NCBI RefSeq assembly: GCF_022213955.1
Contig: NZ_JAKNTW010000039.1
Span: 1-64,000 of the forward strand
Direction of reading: 5' to 3'
DNA from: Dolomitihabitans soli
GTDB taxonomy: Bacteria; Actinomycetota; Actinomycetes; Streptosporangiales; Streptosporangiaceae
DNA length: 64,000 bases
Position 1 is the first letter of the stretch. The number at the start of each line of letters is the position of its first letter. The notes under the pieces were generated by a model. The model was not told the DNA's origin, did no database searches, and worked only from the letters and a program-made list of their open reading frames with translations. The position numbers were made by a program, and so were the translations under genes. Positions 33,062 through 41,119 of the stretch are shown here, one piece after another.

Positions 33062-34048
33062 ATGCGGTACATCGTGATCGGCGCGGGAGCCATCGGCGGA
33101 ACCATCGGCGGGCGGCTGTTCGCAAGCGGCCACGACGTGGTCCTCATCGCGCGGGGCAAGCACGCCGACGCCCTGCGCGAAGAGGGCCTGCGCCTGGCCA
33201 CACCCGGCGGCACGCTCACCCTGCCGGTCCCCGCCGATCAGGATGTCACCCTGCGCGCCGACGACGTGCTGCTGCTCGCCGTAAAGACACAGGACACCAC
33301 CGCCGCACTCGACATCTGGGCCGACGCCCCCGTCGAGGGCGGCGGTACCGCGGCCGAACGGCTCCCCCTGGTCTGCGCGCAGAACGCGGTGGAGAACGAG
33401 CGCCTCGCCCTGCGCAGGTTCGCCCGGGTCTACGGCATGTGCGTCTGGCTGCCCGCCCTGCACCTCGACCCCGGCCTGGTCGCCGCGTACGGCACGCCGA
33501 AGTCGGGCATACTGCACCTCGGCCTCTTCCCCTCCGGCGTCGACGAGACCGCGGAGCGGATCGCCGCCGACCTGTCCGGCAGCGACCTCCTCGGCTTCGC
33601 CGTCCCCGACGTGATGCGCTGGAAGTACGCCAAGCTGCTGGGCAACCTGGGCAACGCCACCGAGGCCCTGTGCGGGCCCGATCCCGCGACCGGCGAGATC
33701 AACGAGCGCATCAGGGCCGAGGGCCGGGCCGTGCTCGACGCGGCGGGCATCCCCTACGTGACCGCCGCCGAGGAGCGCGCGAAGCGGGGCGACCAGGTCG
33801 AGATCGGCGAGCTCGACGGCATCGCCCGCGGCGGCGGCTCCTCCTGGCAGAGCCTCGCCAAGCGGAGCGGCTCCATCGAGACCGACTACCTCAACGGCGA
33901 GATCGTGCTCCTCGGCCGGCTCCACGGCGTCCCCACCCCGGCCAACGAGGTCGTGCAACGCCTCGCCGCCGAGTTCGCCCGCGACCGCCGCCCACCCGGC
34001 TCCCTCCCGGCCGACACCCTCACCGCCGCCATCGACCGAGCGCGCTGA
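33062..34048 (+). CDS. 2-dehydropantoate 2-reductase-like oxidoreductase (ApbA/PanE family)
   Basis: 328 aa from ATG 33062. N-terminal NADPH Rossmann motif VIGAGAIGGTIGGRLFASGHDVVLIAR; C-terminal helical domain with MRWKYAKLLGNLGNATEAL (the catalytic-type lysine region) and SLAKRSGSIETDYLNGEIVLLGRLHGVPTPAN, the substrate-loop signature of PanE. It could reduce ketopantoate in coenzyme A synthesis, but actinomycetes often have several paralogues and no other pan gene is near. It is 24 bp behind the lipase gene, possibly co-transcribed. Confidence 0.85.
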   Translation: MRYIVIGAGAIGGTIGGRLFASGHDVVLIARGKHADALREEGLRLATPGGTLTLPVPADQDVTLRADDVLLLAVKTQDTTAALDIWADAPVEGGGTAAERLPLVCAQNAVENERLALRRFARVYGMCVWLPALHLDPGLVAAYGTPKSGILHLGLFPSGVDETAERIAADLSGSDLLGFAVPDVMRWKYAKLLGNLGNATEALCGPDPATGEINERIRAEGRAVLDAAGIPYVTAAEERAKRGDQVEIGELDGIARGGGSSWQSLAKRSGSIETDYLNGEIVLLGRLHGVPTPANEVVQRLAAEFARDRRPPGSLPADTLTAAIDRAR

Positions 34049-34088
34049 CCAACCTCACCCACCCGTCCTCTCCCAGCCGACACCCCGC

Positions 34089-34262
34089 CCGCTCCCCGGT
34101 GGCGCCGGAGATCGAACGCGACGCTCCCAGTCCGCTCCCCGGTGGACGCCAGGGAACGAACGCGACACCCCGCACGCCCGCCCCTCACCCAGTCCGCTCC
34201 CCGGTGGACGCCGAGGAACGAACGCGACGCCCCGCGCGCCCGCCGCTCACTCAGTCCGCTCC
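34089..34262. repeat. Irregular tandem repeat between convergent genes
   Basis: The core GTCCGCTCCCCGGTGGACGCC, or a shortened form, begins near 34089, 34132 and 34194, with a fourth truncated start at 34254. Each is followed by GGAACGAACGCGACGC-like sequence. Spacings are about 43, 62 and 60 bp. The last copy overlaps the 3' end of the gene at 34247. This explains the 200-bp gene-free interval. Confidence 0.6.
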
Positions 34263-34720
34263 TGCCCGGGGTCCGGGCCGCTGTCGCCGGTCGGGGACCC
34301 CAGCCCGCGCACGTCGGTGGAGGCGGGCACTCTCAGGGTGTAGGTGGCCTGGCAGGCATCCTTCTCGCGGCGTAAGGCGTCCGGCTGGCAGTCGATCGTC
34401 GCGCGCAGCCGCCTGCCGTTCCACTCCTCGGTGACGTTCGGCCGGCCGTACTGGGTCCAGACGAGCGTCCGGGTCACGGAGATCGTGCCCTCGACGCCCT
34501 CGACCACCTTCACCTCGACGTTCCTGCCCAGGTTGAGGTAGAGGACCGGCGACGTCAGCCGGTAGACCTGCACGGAGGTCTCGGTGGTCCGGGAGGAGAC
34601 GAGCGAGGTGGGGGCCGACTCTCCCGGCCACTCGATGGCGACCCACACGACGGCCGCGACGCCGACCACCAGGAGCGCGGTGAGCACCCCGCCCACCGCG
34701 ACCCACGCCCTTCTCCGCAT
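34247..34720 (-). CDS. Membrane-anchored hypothetical protein of the two-component operon
   Basis: 157 aa from ATG 34720 with GAGGGG eight bases upstream; TTG 34735 overlaps the previous stop and is an alternative. One N-terminal transmembrane helix (AWVAVGGVLTALLVVGVAAVVWVAI) and an extracytoplasmic beta-rich domain with two Cys (DCQPDAL, KDACQATYTLRVP). Not recognised; resembles DUF4097-like or adhesin-like extracellular domains only vaguely. It is last gene of the kinase-regulator operon and could be a regulated output or a sensor accessory. Confidence 0.65.
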   Translation of the reverse strand: MRRRAWVAVGGVLTALLVVGVAAVVWVAIEWPGESAPTSLVSSRTTETSVQVYRLTSPVLYLNLGRNVEVKVVEGVEGTISVTRTLVWTQYGRPNVTEEWNGRRLRATIDCQPDALRREKDACQATYTLRVPASTDVRGLGSPTGDSGPDPGQERTE

Positions 34721-34731
34721 CAAGCCGCCCC

Positions 34732-35373
34732 TCAAACCCTCAGGAACCGCAGTACGGCGAGCACCCGGCGGTGATCCTTGTCGGCGCCGGAGAGTTCGAG
34801 CTTGGCGAAGATGTTGTTGATGTGCTTGCCGATCGCGCCCTCCGACACCACGAGCGTCTCGGCGATCCCGGCGTTCGACCGGCCCTCGGCGATCAGCGCG
34901 AGCACCTCGTACTCCCTGGGCGTCAGCAGGCTCAGCGGATCACTGCGTGTGCGGATGAGGAGCTGGGCGACGACCTCCGGGTCGAGCGCCGTGCCGCCGG
35001 CGGCGACCCTCCGCAGCGCGTCGAGGAACTCGGCCACGTCGGCCACCCGGTCCTTGAGCAGGTAGCCGATGCCGCTGGTCTCGGTGGACAGCAACTGGGT
35101 GGCGTAGCGCTCCTCGACGTACTGCGAGAGAACCAGGATCGCCAGACCCGGTCGCCGGCGCCGCAGCACGAGGGCGGCGCGCAGGCCCTCGTCGGTGTGC
35201 GACGGCGGCATCCGCACGTCGGTGACGACGAGATCGGGCTCGTGCTCCTCCACCGCGCGCAGCAGCCCCTCCGCGTCGGCCACCGCGGCCACCACCGCCA
35301 TGCCCGACGAATCGAGCATCCGGATCAGCCCTTCTCTGAGCAGCACCGAATCCTCGGCGAGCACTACTCGCAT
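34732..35373 (-). CDS. NarL/LuxR-type response regulator
   Basis: 213 aa. Receiver with VVLAEDSVLLREGLIRML, the phospho-acceptor aspartate in DLVVTDVRMPPSHTDEG, and the Lys in GYLLKDRVADV. LuxR domain LTPREYEVLALIAEGRSNAGIAETLVVSEGAIGKHINNIFAKL. The PPSHTDEGLRAA segment marks the large actinobacterial LuxR subgroup that pairs with DUF-type sensor kinases. It overlaps the end of the upstream kinase gene by 10 bases. Confidence 0.93.
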   Translation of the reverse strand: MRVVLAEDSVLLREGLIRMLDSSGMAVVAAVADAEGLLRAVEEHEPDLVVTDVRMPPSHTDEGLRAALVLRRRRPGLAILVLSQYVEERYATQLLSTETSGIGYLLKDRVADVAEFLDALRRVAAGGTALDPEVVAQLLIRTRSDPLSLLTPREYEVLALIAEGRSNAGIAETLVVSEGAIGKHINNIFAKLELSGADKDHRRVLAVLRFLRV

Positions 35374-36602
35374 GGCAGCTCCACTTCGATCGTCGTCGGC
35401 CCGCCCACCGGGCTGTCGATGCGCAGCGTCCCGTCCACGGAACCGACCCGCTGGCCGAGGCCGCGCAGCCCGGTCCCGGCCGAGGGATCGGCGCCGCCCT
35501 GCCCGTCGTCGTGCACGACCAGGTGGAGCCGATCGGCGCGGCGCCGGACGCTGATCTCGGCACCGGTCGCGCGGGCGTGCTTGGCGATGTTGGTCAGCGC
35601 CTCCGACACGACGAAGAACGCCACCGCCTCGATCGTCGGCGAGGCGCGCTCGGGCACGTCCACGCGCAGCCGTACCGGGATCGGCGCCCGCGCGGCCACG
35701 CCCGACAGGGCCGCGTCGAGCCCCTGGTCGTTGAGCACGGCCGGATGCAGGCCGCGCACCAGGTCACGTAACTCCTTCAACGCCTGCTTGGCCTCCTCGT
35801 GCGCCCGCACGATCGCCTCGCGGGCCGGCTCGGGCAGGTCGGCGAGGTTGGCGCGGGCCATGCCGAGGTTCATCGCGAGCGAGACCAGCCGCTGCTGAGC
35901 GCCGTCGTGCAGGTCACGCTCGATACGGCGACGCTCGGCGTCGGCCGCGTCCACCACGTCGGCCCGGCTCTCCCGCAGGGTCTCCACCTTGATCGCGAGC
36001 TCGTCGCTGAGGCTGGGTCCGAGCAGCGCCCGCGCCGCCAGCAGGTCGAACCCGGCGATCCCCCGCGCCACCCACGGGCCCACCACCAGCAGGAACACCG
36101 CGATCGTGCCGAACAGCGCGACCATCCAATCCAGGCCCAGCGCCCACCCCCGGCCGGCGACGCCCGCCGTGACCAGCCCGCCCGACCAGACCCCGACCAC
36201 CCCGAACAACCCGATCGCGCTGATCAGCGGCGAGAGCAGATGATAGAGGAGCTGCCGCCAGGTGCTTCCCGTCCGCGCCATCCGGAGCAGCCAGGTCAGC
36301 GGATATCTGCCGACCGGCTTGGTCGGCACCCTCGGGATGTCCTCCCCCATCAAGGCCGCGAACCTGGCCCGCTGCACCCTCGTGAACACCGGCACGCTCG
36401 CGACGAGCAGCGGCAACGCCAGCAGGGGCACCACCACGGTCCAAACGAGCAGCACCGCCAGCATGGCCAGCCCCACGATCGTCGTCGCCGCGACCGCGGC
36501 GACCGCCGCTCCCGTCACCACGTGAACGGTGCACAGCCAGGTGGCCGCCGACCAGTGGCCGCGGATCCTGTCCCAGGGAGTGGACAGCCGGATGGGGATC
36601 AC
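35364..36602 (-). CDS. Membrane sensor histidine kinase (HisKA_3)
   Basis: 412 aa from GTG 36602. The N-terminal half has four helices in two pairs (VTGAAVAAVAATTIVGLAMLAVLLVWTVVVPLLALPLL and SPLISAIGLFGVVG-LFGTIAVFLLVVGPW) typical of the putative-sensor kinases. The phosphoacceptor region ERRRIERDLHDGAQQRLVSLAMNLGMA (His near residue 227) and the HATPase motifs (VSEALTNIAKHA, VVHDDGQGGADP, GTGLRGLGQRV) follow. It probably phosphorylates the downstream regulator; a 12-bp inverted repeat upstream is a likely autoregulatory site. Confidence 0.92.
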   Translation of the reverse strand: MIPIRLSTPWDRIRGHWSAATWLCTVHVVTGAAVAAVAATTIVGLAMLAVLLVWTVVVPLLALPLLVASVPVFTRVQRARFAALMGEDIPRVPTKPVGRYPLTWLLRMARTGSTWRQLLYHLLSPLISAIGLFGVVGVWSGGLVTAGVAGRGWALGLDWMVALFGTIAVFLLVVGPWVARGIAGFDLLAARALLGPSLSDELAIKVETLRESRADVVDAADAERRRIERDLHDGAQQRLVSLAMNLGMARANLADLPEPAREAIVRAHEEAKQALKELRDLVRGLHPAVLNDQGLDAALSGVAARAPIPVRLRVDVPERASPTIEAVAFFVVSEALTNIAKHARATGAEISVRRRADRLHLVVHDDGQGGADPSAGTGLRGLGQRVGSVDGTLRIDSPVGGPTTIEVELPCE

Positions 36603-36643
36603 ACGACCACCGTAGAGATCAGACCCGTCCGGGCGACATGGTC

Positions 36644-36674
36644 GGGGTATCCCTAATGGAGGTAGGGATACCCC
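36644..36674 (-). promoter_or_regulatory. Inverted repeat operator of the two-component operon
   Basis: Perfect 12-bp arms GGGGTATCCCTA (36644-36655) and TAGGGATACCCC (36663-36674) with a 7-bp spacer, 42 bp upstream of the kinase start. The two-turn spacing suits binding by a LuxR-type dimer; autoregulation is inferred. Confidence 0.7.
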
Positions 36675-36789
36675 CACCCACCTGAACGTGCCGCTTCCGG
36701 GGGCACCGTGGGCGCTGATCGTATGCCGACGGTCATCTGCCACGTGAAGGGCTCAGGTGCGGTCGCCCGGCGGGCCGTACGCCAGGGCG

Positions 36790-37935
36790 CTACTTCTCGG
36801 GGCAGAGAATCGCTTCGGCCGCCTTGTCGTAGAGCGGCCGAAGGGCCGGGTCGTTGTTGGAGACGGCCAGCGTGGTGGAAATGGCGAGCTGCGTGCGGCC
36901 GTCGCGTGAGGAGTAGGTGACGGCGTTGAAGCCGGGCGCGCTGCCCGTGAGCGGCGACATCGCGGGATCGCCGTCGCACAGGCGCGGCGGCCGCGACTCA
37001 CCCGGCTGCGGCTCCGGCCCTCTCGGCGGCCCTCCCATGAGCACCTCCTGCAGTTCCGCCGGCAGCAGCTTGCCCTGGGCGAACGCGCGCTGGAAGGCGC
37101 TGATGTCGTGCGCGGTGGAGATCACTCCACCGGCGGCGTACCCGTAGCTCATGTTGAACCGGTCGATGTCGCGCGGCTTTCCGTCCTTGCCGGGGAAGTA
37201 GCCGTGGCCGTGCGGGCCCTTGATGCTGTCGGGGAACTTGGTGGGCAGATAGCTGCGGTCCATGTCGAGAGGGGCGAAGATGCGCCGCTTGAACTCGGCG
37301 GCCACGGTGTTCTTGGTCGTCTTCTCGATGATCAGCCCGAGGAGCATGTAGTTGGTGTTGGAGTAGGCGAACTTCTCGCCCGGCTCCTGGTCTCGGGATA
37401 CGGTTCGGGCCTTCTTCACCAGCTCGATCGGCGGGTAGTACGTCGTGAAGTCGAAGATGGAAACCAGCTCGGGGGTGAACCAGTTGGGAATGCCGGAGGT
37501 GTGCTGGATCAGCTGCTGCAAGGTGATCTCGTCGGCCCGCTCCACCAGGTCCTTCTCGGCCGTCTCCGGCAGCAGGTCGCTGAGTTTGTCGTCGAGGGCG
37601 AGCTTGCCCTCCTCGACCAGCTGCAGCACCACGGTGCCGGTCATCTGCTTGGTCTGGGATCCGACCCGGAAGCGGGAGCCGTCCGGGATCTTCCCGCCCT
37701 TGCCGCCGATGAGACGGGTGCCGGCCGAGCCCTCGCCGACGCGCTTTCCGTCGACGTAGAGCTCGCCGATGGCGGCCACCACCTCGGGGGACTTCGCGAG
37801 TGCCGCCAGCGCCTGCTGGACATCTCCGAGCTTGGGGCGACCGGCGTCGGTGGACGCGGCGGCGGGCGTAACGGCGCTCAACGTGAGCACCGCGCACGCC
37901 AGACCGGCAAGGCCAACCGCTGTCGAACGATTCAC
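36790..37935 (-). CDS. Secreted serine hydrolase (beta-lactamase / D-Ala-D-Ala carboxypeptidase fold)
   Basis: 381 aa from GTG 37935 with AGGAAAGGA as ribosome site. Signal peptide VGLAGLACAVLTLSAVTPAAA. The active-site SxxK is in RVGSQTKQMTGTVVLQLVEEGKLALDDKL, YxN in FAYSNTNYMLLGLIIEK, and the third motif region is LTGSAPGFNAVTYSSRDGRTQ, where GSAPG replaces the usual HTG. Family members include class C beta-lactamases, esterases and DD-carboxypeptidases; the activity is uncertain. It is a single gene; the 236 bp upstream (37936-38171) shows no gene. Confidence 0.9.
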   Translation of the reverse strand: MNRSTAVGLAGLACAVLTLSAVTPAAASTDAGRPKLGDVQQALAALAKSPEVVAAIGELYVDGKRVGEGSAGTRLIGGKGGKIPDGSRFRVGSQTKQMTGTVVLQLVEEGKLALDDKLSDLLPETAEKDLVERADEITLQQLIQHTSGIPNWFTPELVSIFDFTTYYPPIELVKKARTVSRDQEPGEKFAYSNTNYMLLGLIIEKTTKNTVAAEFKRRIFAPLDMDRSYLPTKFPDSIKGPHGHGYFPGKDGKPRDIDRFNMSYGYAAGGVISTAHDISAFQRAFAQGKLLPAELQEVLMGGPPRGPEPQPGESRPPRLCDGDPAMSPLTGSAPGFNAVTYSSRDGRTQLAISTTLAVSNNDPALRPLYDKAAEAILCPEK

Positions 37936-38171
37936 AGTGATCCTTTCCTCGTGGGAACGCGCAGGAGGCGCCTGCCATCCGTTGCGCGCGACCTTCGAGG
38001 ACAAGGTGTAGGCCAGCAGAGGTTTTCTGCCCGTAAGGCGATGACGACGGCTCACTTGACGAGCGTGTGCGCTGAGTCAGAGCGGTAGGACGGACGGGCG
38101 TCTTTGTTCGGGAGCCGGTGACGCATGCGGGTTGCCCCGCGTACTTGGCCGCGTCGGATGGCTTGCCGGGG

Positions 38172-39170
38172 TCAACGGTCAGGGTGAAGCGAGGTGTGTA
38201 CCGGTTGATCATCGGATCGCCCGCCCTCGATGAGGGCGTTGAGCAGTGCGGCGCCGCGCCTGGCGTCGTCGATGCTGATGACCAGCTGGCCGCCCGATCG
38301 GTAGCGGATGACCAGGCACTCGCCGCCGCGCAGCATGATGGTGGCGCTGCCGGGCACGCCGCGGAGTCCCCAGCCGCCCACCTGGCTCGGCCGGCGTGTC
38401 TCCGACCAGGCCCGCTCGATCTTGGAGAGCTTGATCCGCCTGACCGGCCAGCCGAAGGGGCCGAAAGCGATCGCCAGCCCGTTGTCAGTGATCCGTGCGG
38501 TGATCGAGGTGAACAGCGAGGCGAACAGCGCGATGGCGGTCGCGAGGATCAGCACCCCGACGATGCCGGCCGGCGCGCCCATCCTCATCGACATGACCGC
38601 TGACGCCAGGACCACGATCGAAGACGCCACGGCCACCGCGACGAGCCAGTGGTTGACCAGGCGACTGATCCACACCGATCGCTGACCGGGACGCAGGCGC
38701 AGACGAGGCACCTCCTCCCCCGCCGGGGAGGGCTGGTCGGCGGCACCCCTGCCGAGGTAACCGGCCAGCACTCCGGCGACGAGCGACGCGCCGAGCACCA
38801 CGGGCATGGACCAGACGGGGAGTTCCGCGCCGGTCCAGGAGGGACGGTCGAGGTTCGCATGGAGGATGGACAACTCCACTCCGACGACGAGCACGCCCAC
38901 TCCGAACAGGAAGCCCCACCAGTAGGCGCGGCTCATACGACGCTCCGCCATCCGCCCGTGCAGCGCGAAACCCATCATGACCGCCCAGGGCAGCAGCCAC
39001 AGCAGCACGCTGATCACCAGGTGCGACGTGAACGCGGTGCTGCGGTCCGGACCGTTCCCCCAATGCGTGGCCAGCGGCTCGGGAAGCCGGTCGCGGACGG
39101 CCAGCGGCAGCAGGGCCAGGGTGGCGAGGACGATCAGTCCCCAGATCGCGCCTACCAGGCGGTGCGTCAC
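38172..39170 (-). CDS. DUF1648 multi-pass membrane protein
   Basis: 332 aa from ATG 39170, overlapping the GntR stop by four bases. Start MTHRLVGAIWGLIVLATLALLPL, then the DUF1648 signature LPEPLATHWGNGPDRSTAF. About eight transmembrane helices, followed by a cytoplasmic PH-like C-terminal domain (ITARITDNGLAIAFGPFGWPVRRIKLSKIERAW, IRYRSGGQLVISIDDARRGAALL). Its pairing with a YtrA-type GntR regulator is conserved in many Gram-positives; the function is unknown, possibly in cell-envelope stress. Confidence 0.87.
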   Translation of the reverse strand: MTHRLVGAIWGLIVLATLALLPLAVRDRLPEPLATHWGNGPDRSTAFTSHLVISVLLWLLPWAVMMGFALHGRMAERRMSRAYWWGFLFGVGVLVVGVELSILHANLDRPSWTGAELPVWSMPVVLGASLVAGVLAGYLGRGAADQPSPAGEEVPRLRLRPGQRSVWISRLVNHWLVAVAVASSIVVLASAVMSMRMGAPAGIVGVLILATAIALFASLFTSITARITDNGLAIAFGPFGWPVRRIKLSKIERAWSETRRPSQVGGWGLRGVPGSATIMLRGGECLVIRYRSGGQLVISIDDARRGAALLNALIEGGRSDDQPVHTSLHPDR

Positions 39171-39514
39171 TGCAACTCCTCCAGGATCTTGATGAGGTCC
39201 GCACGGCTGTAGCCGTACCTCCGGGCCTCGGTCAGCAGCTCATGCGCCCGCTGCACCAGCAGCGCCCGGCCGTCGGCCTGCCCCACGACGCTGACTCCGC
39301 GTCCGCGTCTGAACTCCAGCAGGCCCTCGTCGCGCAGTTCCCGCAACGCGCGGAGCACAGTGTTGGCGTTGATGCCGAGTGCGTCCGCCAGGTCGCGGGC
39401 GGAGGGCAACCGGTCGCCCGGCCCGTAGGAGCCGTCACTGATGGCGCGGCGGATCGCACCGGCCACCTGCTCGTGCAGGGGGCGCGCGTCACTGAGATCA
39501 AGCGTAAGCAACAT
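39167..39514 (-). CDS. YtrA-subfamily GntR transcriptional regulator
   Basis: 115 aa from ATG 39514 (MLLTLDLSDARPLHEQVAGAIRRAI); an upstream ATG at 39541 is possible. Winged helix: SDGSYGPGDRLPSARDLADALGINANTVLRALRELRDEGLLEFRRGRGVSV, with a short C-terminal dimerisation helix (YTRA type, no effector domain). It leads a two-gene operon with the DUF1648 protein. A 25-bp operator-like palindrome overlaps the start codon, so the transcript may be leaderless. Confidence 0.9.
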   Translation of the reverse strand: MLLTLDLSDARPLHEQVAGAIRRAISDGSYGPGDRLPSARDLADALGINANTVLRALRELRDEGLLEFRRGRGVSVVGQADGRALLVQRAHELLTEARRYGYSRADLIKILEELQ

Positions 39515-39537
39515 GATGCTAGTAACACTAACATCAT
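39513..39537 (-). promoter_or_regulatory. GntR/YtrA operator
   Basis: Outer arms ATGATG (39513-39518) and CATCAT (39532-39537) with inner arms AGT and ACT around a central AAC, symmetric about 39525. The ATG start codon of the regulator lies inside the left arm. Matches the length and symmetry of YtrA-type autoregulatory sites. Confidence 0.65.
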
Positions 39538-39589
39538 TCATTACTTGAAGCTACTGAAGGTAGCACCATCCAAGCGCGAACGTTGAGGG

Positions 39590-39709
39590 CTACACGTCGC
39601 CTTCGATGCGTTCGAAGATGTCGGCGTCGGTCTGCTGCTGCCACGGGGGGAGGTCGTCCCAGTCAGCCACATAGGCGAGCTTCGGGGTCCTCCATGTGCT
39701 TTTGGACAT
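39590..39709 (-). CDS. Small 39-residue protein
   Basis: 39 aa from ATG 39709: MSKSTWRTPKLAYVADWDDL followed by PPWQQQTDADIFERIEGDV. Acidic and Trp-rich; the motif W-x-DLP-x-W-x3-T-x-ADIF resembles the short 'WEELP-x-W' helices found in actinobacterial proteins of unknown role. It lies 17 bp beyond the DUF6236 gene on the same strand, so it may be translated from the same transcript. Low-length evidence only. Confidence 0.45.
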   Translation of the reverse strand: MSKSTWRTPKLAYVADWDDLPPWQQQTDADIFERIEGDV

Positions 39710-39726
39710 CCCACACGGCAGTGCCT

Positions 39727-41007
39727 CTACGGCTGGGGCCGAGCCGGCCTTGCGGAGCCTCTGGCGACCCGGCTGAGCAGCGACTTCGGCGCGAGTTTGC
39801 CGAGATGGAGCAAGTAGGTCGCCGGTGCGGGATCGAGCTTCTGGGCGCGCTCGCGTCTGGTGGCGCGAACGACGCTGACAAGGCCGAACGCCGCCCCGGC
39901 GCCGGCGAGGACGGGCTGCCCCGCGACCAGGCCACCGCCCAGAGCGGCCAGCGCTGCGGGCAACTCGAACTTGACGTTCAGTGCTCCGAAGACGGAGTCC
40001 ACGCCGATGCCTCGCATGGCCTTCCGCAGTTCTTCGAGCGGGCGCTCGAATCTCCGTTCGACCTCCTGGCGGAGGTAGGCATCGAGGATCCGGGGCTCCT
40101 TGACGTCGGCAAGGATGCCGGCCAACTCCGACACCGTGGTGGTCACCGATTCGCCGAACGCGTCGAAGTCGGCTCCGTATCGCTGCCGGAGAAGGACGAT
40201 CTTCTTGGCGGGGATGTCGTCGAGGTCGGCTGGAACAACGACTCGGAGGGCCAGAAAGGCGAGCCTGTCGCTCAGTTCCTGCGTGCGCCGCTCCGTCGGC
40301 TCTCCGACCGGGGACAGCAGGGCGTCGGCGATCTGGTCGGCCGTCCATTCATGGTCGGCCGATTGAGTCGCGATCTGGTCGGTGGTGGGCTGGAGGAGGT
40401 TCTGCCGGGCGACCTCTCGGGTGAGGACGCATTTGTAGACCCAGGCGAACTCCGGATCGACTGCCAGCCAGTCCCTGGGACTCCCCGCCTCCCGGCCCGC
40501 TTCGAAGGCGAGTTCCGCTTGGACGAGACTTTCTCGAAGTGCGGGTTCGACTTCGTCGAGAAGAATGCCGGTGAGCGGAAACGAGTCGGCCGGCCCGGCC
40601 ACGTCGTCTTCTTCGTCGTCCCACTGCTCGAATGCCTCTGACAGGGCCGGAGGATAAAGGCGCTCATTCGCCAGGAGAGAGGGAAGAATCGGCCCTGGCA
40701 CTTCCTTGGACATCCGGAAGGCAGAGCCATAATCTGCCCGATACTGCATGCGCAGGTCCTCGGTGTGCTCCGCCAACACCTGCTGGAACAGGGAGGACAC
40801 GGCGACGGCCGCGGCGTCGGGTGGTATGTCGATGAGGAAATCGAGCCCGTCAGCGAGCGCCCGTGCCACCTCCGAGTCGCGCGGCCGATATCCGGCCGGC
40901 ACGACGCGCGCCATTTGGGGCCAGTACAGCGCCGCCGCCTTGAGCCACCGGTCGTCACGAAAATGAACGTAGGGATAATAGAGCCCGATCCGTCGCACGC
41001 CCACCAT
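39727..41007 (-). CDS. DUF6236 family protein
   Basis: 426 aa from ATG 41007. It begins VRRIGLYYPYVHFRDDRWLKAAALYWPQMARVVPAGY, the family hallmark, followed by a long helical, acidic middle (EQWDDEEDDVAGP, LVQAELAFEAGREAGSP, ELSDRLAFLALRVVVPADL) and a hydrophobic segment near the C-terminus (ALAALGGGLVAGQPVLAGAGAAFGLVSVV). The function is unknown; homologues are often in accessory regions. Its third-position GC is slightly lower and the flanks are more AT-rich than neighbouring genes, which may hint at acquisition. Confidence 0.78.
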   Translation of the reverse strand: MVGVRRIGLYYPYVHFRDDRWLKAAALYWPQMARVVPAGYRPRDSEVARALADGLDFLIDIPPDAAAVAVSSLFQQVLAEHTEDLRMQYRADYGSAFRMSKEVPGPILPSLLANERLYPPALSEAFEQWDDEEDDVAGPADSFPLTGILLDEVEPALRESLVQAELAFEAGREAGSPRDWLAVDPEFAWVYKCVLTREVARQNLLQPTTDQIATQSADHEWTADQIADALLSPVGEPTERRTQELSDRLAFLALRVVVPADLDDIPAKKIVLLRQRYGADFDAFGESVTTTVSELAGILADVKEPRILDAYLRQEVERRFERPLEELRKAMRGIGVDSVFGALNVKFELPAALAALGGGLVAGQPVLAGAGAAFGLVSVVRATRRERAQKLDPAPATYLLHLGKLAPKSLLSRVARGSARPARPQP

Positions 41008-41119
41008 TGTTTCAGATGGACATCTTTTCGGCGGCGTCTAAGGACGATATTATTACGCGCTCCAGGATTGTCGCCCCGTTCACCGCTCGTCCACTCGGAA
41101 TCCGGTTCCAGGAGGACGG

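Noticed and set aside
31889-33958. 689-codon open frame on the minus strand
   Set aside because: Antisense to the secreted lipase and PanE-like genes, both of which have signal peptide or Rossmann motifs and ribosome sites.
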